A model generated the notes under the pieces. The model searched no databases. It worked only from the letters and a program-made list of their open reading frames with translations, and was not told the DNA's origin. Source: an uncultured Alcaligenaceae bacterium (GTDB lineage Bacteria; Pseudomonadota; Gammaproteobacteria; Burkholderiales; Burkholderiaceae_B). From it: a stretch of DNA of 10,052 nucleotides. The DNA lies in contig CALCPT010000025.1 in NCBI GenBank assembly GCA_937897265.1, positions 1-10,052 on the forward strand. The letters are read 5' to 3'. Both the position numbers and the translations under genes were made by a program. Position 1 is the first letter of the stretch. Every line of letters begins with the position of its first letter. Positions 6,163-10,052 of this stretch are shown here, one piece after another.

Positions 6163-7311
6163 ATGCATCCTGAACCGATCAATCTGCTTGGGCTCGATGC
6201 TCCGGCACTGACCCAATTAGTGGGGCAGTGGGGGGGCAAGCCATTTCGCGCCCGGCAATTGCAAAAGTGGGTGCATCAGCGCAATACAAGCTGCTTTGAT
6301 GATATGACTGATCTGGCGCGCGATTTTCGCGCCCAGCTCACCGAACAGTGCGTGGTGCAGGCGCCTGCAGTGCTCACTCAGCAGCGCTCAAGTGACGGCA
6401 CCCGCAAGTGGTTGTTTGATGTGGGTCAGGGCAACGCGATCGAGTCGGTCTTTATCCCCGAAGACGATCGCGGCACCCTTTGTATTTCTAGCCAAGCTGG
6501 GTGCAACGTTGGTTGTCGCTTCTGCTCAACAGGCCATCAAGGTTTTAATCGCAATCTCACGGCTGCCGAGATCATCGGGCAGCTTTGGTGGGCGCGCCAC
6601 GAACTGTTAAAAGACATTGATTCGTCCAGACTGTTGGCCGGCGAAAAAATCGCTGACACTCGAGTGATTAGCAATGTTGTCATGATGGGCATGGGCGAGC
6701 CCCTGCTCAATTACGACCCCGTGGTCACTGCAGTTCGGCTGATGCTAGATGACAACGCCTATGGCTTGTCACGTCGTCGCGTTACCGTTTCTACTTCGGG
6801 TGTCGTCCCGATGATGGATCGTCTGTCGCAGGATTGCCCAGTGGCACTGGCCGTGTCTTTGCATGCTCCTAACGATGCGTTGCGCGATCAGCTGGTGCCC
6901 TTAAATAAAAAATACCCGCTTGCAGAGTTGCTTGCTGCCTGTGAGCGCTATCTTGAGTTTGCGCCGCGCGATTTCATTACTTTCGAGTATGTGATGCTTG
7001 ATGGCGTGAATGATTCTGATCAGCATGCACATGAGCTTGTTGATCTTGTTCGTCGCGTGCACTGCAAACTGAATCTCATCCCTTTTAATCCCTTTCCCGC
7101 TTCAGGGCTTAAACGTTCAGCTGCTGCGCGTATTAAGACGTTCTCTCAGATACTTAGCGATGCCGGCATTGTCACCACGGTGCGCAAAACTCGTGGTGAT
7201 GACATTGATGCGGCCTGCGGACAGTTGGCGGGCGAAGTCCAAGACCGTACGCGTTTAAGCGAACAAATGGCTTTGAAACGATCGATTCCGATAAAAGAGG
7301 TTCGAGCATGA
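6163..7311 (+). CDS. rlmN: Dual-specificity 23S rRNA / tRNA adenosine C2-methyltransferase RlmN
   Basis: A 382-residue radical-SAM enzyme that makes 2-methyladenosine at 23S rRNA A2503 and tRNA A37. The N-terminal helical accessory domain contains [15 protein letters not shown] (26-40). The [4Fe-4S] motif CNVGCRFC places cluster cysteines at C114, C118 and C121. [14 protein letters not shown] is the GGEP-like SAM-binding motif, followed by [22 protein letters not shown] and the [10 protein letters not shown] segment. C352, in AACGQLAG near the end, matches the family's mechanistic cysteine that forms the methylene-protein adduct (C355 in E. coli). Length is close to E. coli (384). The ATG at 6163 is preferred over the upstream in-frame TTG (6154). 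A good Shine-Dalgarno is not evident. The TGA stop overlaps the next ATG by 4 bases (7308-7311). Confidence 0.98.
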   Translation: MHPEPINLLGLDAPALTQLVGQWGGKPFRARQLQKWVHQRNTSCFDDMTDLARDFRAQLTEQCVVQAPAVLTQQRSSDGTRKWLFDVGQGNAIESVFIPEDDRGTLCISSQAGCNVGCRFCSTGHQGFNRNLTAAEIIGQLWWARHELLKDIDSSRLLAGEKIADTRVISNVVMMGMGEPLLNYDPVVTAVRLMLDDNAYGLSRRRVTVSTSGVVPMMDRLSQDCPVALAVSLHAPNDALRDQLVPLNKKYPLAELLAACERYLEFAPRDFITFEYVMLDGVNDSDQHAHELVDLVRRVHCKLNLIPFNPFPASGLKRSAAARIKTFSQILSDAGIVTTVRKTRGDDIDAACGQLAGEVQDRTRLSEQMALKRSIPIKEVRA

Positions 7312-7796
7312 GCAATGTCGAATTGAAAAATCCGTTGCGTGAAGAATCCGCACCTGTTCAAAATGAATTGATCATTTCGACTGGCTCTTTGCGTAGCTTG
7401 CGTGTGTCGAAAGGTTTGTCGCTGCACGATGTTGAAGTTCGGCTCAAGTATCCGGCTAAGCTGATCGAGGCGCTCGAAGCTGAACGTTTTGAAAGTTTGC
7501 CCCGAGGGCTTCCGTTAAAAAGCCTCGTAAAAAATTACGCCAAGTTGCTAGAGATTGATTCGAGGCCCCTCGAGGCAATGCTCGAACCTTACATCGGCAG
7601 CGTTCAGGGCGGTATCGCGAACCACACCTCAACCCGCACCTTGGGCGCGCACGAGACTGAGCATATACAAGGTGGTTCGGTGATGTGGTTTGTGTTGATC
7701 TTGATCTTGGCGCTCTTGGCGGCGGGCGTTGCCGTGTGGCAAGGCTTGATCCCTTCTGCTTGGTTGCCCGCTTGGCTGGGAGCCTGGACAAAATGA
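7308..7796 (+). CDS. Short RodZ-like helix-turn-helix membrane protein
   Basis: A 162-residue predicted inner-membrane protein. Residues 26-90 match the RodZ N-terminal Xre-like HTH pattern ([21 protein letters not shown], then [14 protein letters not shown], then [11 protein letters not shown]). In RodZ this domain binds MreB in the cytoplasm. A linker of about 30 residues leads to one hydrophobic segment at about 125-148 ([19 protein letters not shown]), then a 14-residue Trp-rich tail. Classical RodZ (337 residues in E. coli) continues into a large periplasmic domain, which is absent here, and ispG begins at once with no remnant between. The position between rlmN and ispG is that of rodZ in many proteobacteria, supporting homology. 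A role in cell shape is inferred only. AGAGG (7296-7300) precedes the ATG by 7 bases. Both ends overlap neighbours by ATGA, giving tight coupling. Confidence 0.85.
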   Translation: MSNVELKNPLREESAPVQNELIISTGSLRSLRVSKGLSLHDVEVRLKYPAKLIEALEAERFESLPRGLPLKSLVKNYAKLLEIDSRPLEAMLEPYIGSVQGGIANHTSTRTLGAHETEHIQGGSVMWFVLILILALLAAGVAVWQGLIPSAWLPAWLGAWTK

Positions 7797-9103
7797 CGCA
7801 GTCTACGCGCGCAGCCTCAACTGAGAACAACTCCGTTCCCCAGTCGACTGGCGTGTTGGTGGGGGCGCTTGCCCGTCACCGCACGCGGCTTGTGCCGGTA
7901 GAGTGGGGTGGCAAAGTGTTGTCGATCGGTGGGCAGTCGCCGGTGTTGGTGCAGTCGATGACAAACACCGATACGGCAGACGCCGTTGCTACGGCTATTC
8001 AAGTCAAAGAGTTGGCCCTTGCCGGCTCTGAAATCGTACGTATTACCGTCAATACGCCTGAGGCAGCAAAAGAAGTCGCTGCCATCCGCGAGCATCTTGA
8101 TCGCATGGGCATTTCTGTGCCCTTGGTGGGTGATTTTCATTACAACGGCCATAAGCTGCTGACGCAGTTTCCCGAATGCGCGCAGGCGCTATCCAAATAT
8201 CGTATTAACCCCGGCAATATGGGGGGCGGCAAAAGGCGCGACGATAATTTTGCGCAAATGATCGAAGTCGCCTGTCGCCACAACAAGCCAGTGCGTATCG
8301 GTGTGAACTGGGGTAGCCTAGATCACGAACTGCTCGCTCGTATGATGGACGACAACAGTAAGCTTGCGGCACCGCTTGGTGCGCAAGCAGTGATGCGCGA
8401 TGCGCTGGTGGTTTCGGCGATTAGCAATGCTCAACGCGCTGAAGAGCTAGGCTTAAGCCCTAACGCCATTATTCTTTCCTGCAAGGTGAGTCACGTACAG
8501 GATTTGATCGCCGTCTATCGCGATCTCGCGGCACGTTGCGACTATCCCTTGCATCTAGGTTTGACCGAAGCTGGCATGGGCAGCAAAGGGATTGTGGCCT
8601 CGACAGCCGCGCTTAGCGTGCTACTGCAAGAGGGCATTGGCGACACGATTCGGGTCTCGCTCACGCCTGAACCCGGTGGCGATCGCACCCGTGAGGTGAT
8701 CGTAGCCCAAGAGATTTTGCAGACCATGGGTTTGCGTGCGTTTACCCCCATGGTGGTGGCGTGCCCAGGTTGTGGTCGCACAAGCAGTACGGTATTTCAA
8801 GAGCTGGCCGATCGCATTCAGACCTACCTGCGCGAACAAATGCCGGTCTGGAAAACTCAATACCCCGGTGTCGAATCCATGAACGTTGCGGTGATGGGGT
8901 GTGTGGTGAACGGGCCCGGAGAAAGTCGACACGCTGATTTGGGTATCAGTTTGCCTGGCACGGGCGAGGTGCCGGCGGCACCAGTGTTTGTCGATGGGCA
9001 GCGCACGGTCACCCTGAAAGGCGATCATATCGCCGAAGAATTTCAAACGATTGTTCAAGAGTACGTCTCGCGTCGTTATGGCGCGCGTGCCATTCAAAGT
9101 TAA
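7793..9103 (+). CDS. ispG: 4-hydroxy-3-methylbut-2-en-1-yl diphosphate synthase IspG (GcpE)
   Basis: A 436-residue iron-sulfur enzyme of the MEP isoprenoid pathway that converts methylerythritol cyclodiphosphate to HMBPP. After a variable polar N-terminus of about 30 residues come [40 protein letters not shown] and KYRINPGN, which form the TIM-barrel domain. The C-terminal bridge domain holds the [4Fe-4S] ligands C324 and C327 ([11 protein letters not shown]) and C370 in [11 protein letters not shown], with catalytic E377. C327 to C370 spans 43 residues against 32 in E. coli, so there is an insertion of about 11. Together with the long N-terminus this matches the longer IspG I recall from Burkholderiales. 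The ATG at 7793 overlaps the previous stop (ATGA), with GGGAG (7778-7782) upstream. An in-frame start 36 codons earlier lies inside the RodZ-like membrane segment and is unlikely. Confidence 0.98.
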   Translation: MTQSTRAASTENNSVPQSTGVLVGALARHRTRLVPVEWGGKVLSIGGQSPVLVQSMTNTDTADAVATAIQVKELALAGSEIVRITVNTPEAAKEVAAIREHLDRMGISVPLVGDFHYNGHKLLTQFPECAQALSKYRINPGNMGGGKRRDDNFAQMIEVACRHNKPVRIGVNWGSLDHELLARMMDDNSKLAAPLGAQAVMRDALVVSAISNAQRAEELGLSPNAIILSCKVSHVQDLIAVYRDLAARCDYPLHLGLTEAGMGSKGIVASTAALSVLLQEGIGDTIRVSLTPEPGGDRTREVIVAQEILQTMGLRAFTPMVVACPGCGRTSSTVFQELADRIQTYLREQMPVWKTQYPGVESMNVAVMGCVVNGPGESRHADLGISLPGTGEVPAAPVFVDGQRTVTLKGDHIAEEFQTIVQEYVSRRYGARAIQS

Positions 9104-9106
9104 GAC

Positions 9107-10052
9107 ATGACACAAGCTTTTTCAAAAGTCACCGCGATCCGCGGTATGAACGATGCCTTGCCCGGTGCTTCAGCGCGTTGGGAGCAGCTCGAAGCGTTGG
9201 TGCGCGACTGGTTGCGGGCCTACGGTTATCGCAACATGCGTGCCCCGATTCTTGAGCACACCCGTCTATTTACACGCGGCATTGGCGAAGTCACTGATAT
9301 TGTTGAAAAAGAGATGTACACCTTTACCGATTCGCTCAATGGCGAGTCGTTGACGATGCGACCCGAATTCACCGCAGGGATGGTCCGCGCGGCAATCGAA
9401 CACAACCTTCTTTATGACAGGCCGCAGCGCGTGTACGCCATGGGCCCGGTGTTTCGTCACGAACGCCCGCAGCGTGGTCGTTACCGCCAGTTTCATCAAA
9501 TTGACGTTGAGGCGCTAGGTTTGGCTGGCCCCGATATCGATGCTGAATTGATTGTCATGGTGGCGCGGCTCTGGAAGCTACTCGGGATCACCGATGTGCA
9601 GTTAGAGATTAATTCTTTAGGGCAGGGCGAAGAGCGAGCCGCCCACCGCGCCGCACTGATTCAACACCTTGAACAGCATAAAGATATTTTGGATGAAGAC
9701 GGTTTGCGGCGGATGTATACCAACCCGTTGCGAGTGCTAGACACTAAAAACCCCGCTATGCAGGCCATGGCTGATTCGGCGCCGAAGTTGTTTGACTTTT
9801 TAGGCGAGACATCGCGAGCCCATTTTGATGGGGTTTGCGCGCGTCTGACCGACGCAGGTGTGCCGTATCGTTTGAATCCTCGAATGGTGCGCGGGCTGGA
9901 TTACTACAATTTAACGGTGTTTGAGTGGGTCACTGACAAGCTTGGGGCGCAGGCCACGGTGTGCGGTGGTGGGCGGTATGACGGTTTGATCGAGTTGTTG
10001 GGCGGCAAAGCCGCGCCAGCCGTAGGTTTCGCGATCGGCATGGAGCGTTTGC
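9107..10052 (+). CDS. hisS: Histidyl-tRNA synthetase (partial, 5' part)
   Basis: A class II synthetase charging tRNA-His. 315 codons are seen and the frame is open to the right edge. The start [20 protein letters not shown] contains the N-terminal IRGMND element. Then come [23 protein letters not shown], the ATP-site segment [11 protein letters not shown] (85-95), motif 2 [17 protein letters not shown] (115-131), the HisA motif RGLDYYN with catalytic Arg at R262, the HisB motif GGGRYDG (287-293), and the start of motif 3 (VGFAIGMER). The C-terminal anticodon-binding domain lies beyond the window; complete family members have about 420-430 residues. RPEFTAG differs from the RPEGTAG of E. coli. 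The ATG is 3 bases after the ispG stop with no clear Shine-Dalgarno, consistent with coupled translation in the ispG-hisS operon. Confidence 0.97.
   Translation, partial: MTQAFSKVTAIRGMNDALPGASARWEQLEALVRDWLRAYGYRNMRAPILEHTRLFTRGIGEVTDIVEKEMYTFTDSLNGESLTMRPEFTAGMVRAAIEHNLLYDRPQRVYAMGPVFRHERPQRGRYRQFHQIDVEALGLAGPDIDAELIVMVARLWKLLGITDVQLEINSLGQGEERAAHRAALIQHLEQHKDILDEDGLRRMYTNPLRVLDTKNPAMQAMADSAPKLFDFLGETSRAHFDGVCARLTDAGVPYRLNPRMVRGLDYYNLTVFEWVTDKLGAQATVCGGGRYDGLIELLGGKAAPAVGFAIGMERL

Noticed and set aside
7685..7792. Upstream start for ispG, 36 codons before the chosen ATG
   Set aside because: It would overlap the RodZ-like membrane segment by about 110 bases, adds a sequence unlike IspG N-termini, and the ATGA-overlap ATG has a usable Shine-Dalgarno.
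8762..8902. Longer spacing between IspG cluster cysteines (43 versus 32 residues in E. coli) as a novelty
   Set aside because: As I recall the family, this longer form is usual in Burkholderiales IspG, and all ligands and the catalytic glutamate are present.
8621..9115. 164-codon minus-strand open frame opposite ispG
   Set aside because: It lies antisense to a strongly conserved ispG, has no family resemblance, and is the kind of shadow frame expected in GC-biased coding DNA.

Overview
This is ordinary core-genome DNA from a moderately GC-rich bacterium. It most likely comes from the Betaproteobacteria, order Burkholderiales, with an Alcaligenaceae/Bordetella-like flavour. I infer this from the HisS and IspG protein sequences as I remember those families, from the long IspG (436 residues), and from the order ndk-rlmN-rodZ-like-ispG-hisS without the pilW/pilF gene that enterobacteria have between rlmN and rodZ. 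No database search was possible.

Layout. Positions 1-639 hold the 3' end of alaS and a closely linked TusA-family sulfurtransferase gene. Positions 640-805 are non-coding. They carry a degenerate 35-bp-period repeat, an inverted repeat, and an extended -10 promoter ahead of the ribosome/tRNA-maturation operon rpsP-rimM-trmD (806-2465). The rplS gene that usually ends this operon is not present. A 176-bp gap with a 12-bp tandem repeat and a strong hairpin (2466-2641) separates trmD from valS, which is on the opposite strand and convergent (2642-5536). A divergent promoter region (5537-5706) leads into a tightly packed plus-strand run: ndk, rlmN, a short RodZ-like membrane protein gene, ispG, and the start of hisS, which runs off the window. 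Within this run rlmN/rodZ-like and rodZ-like/ispG overlap by 4 bases (ATGA), and ispG and hisS are 3 bases apart.

Functions. Nearly everything serves translation: three aminoacyl-tRNA synthetases (Ala, Val, His), the tRNA G37 methyltransferase TrmD, the rRNA/tRNA adenosine methyltransferase RlmN, ribosomal protein S16 and its assembly factor RimM, and a possible tRNA-thiolation sulfur carrier. Ndk supplies nucleoside triphosphates, IspG makes isoprenoid precursor, and the RodZ-like protein may relate to cell shape.

I found no exotic system, mobile element, CRISPR array or RNA gene. The most unusual feature is a cluster of short tandem duplications in and just after trmD. One encodes (A/V)TQEQ three times. 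A second duplicates the segment holding the predicted catalytic aspartate. A third lies just past the stop codon. Also notable are the 35-bp repeats before rpsP, the missing rplS, and the RodZ-like protein that lacks a periplasmic domain.
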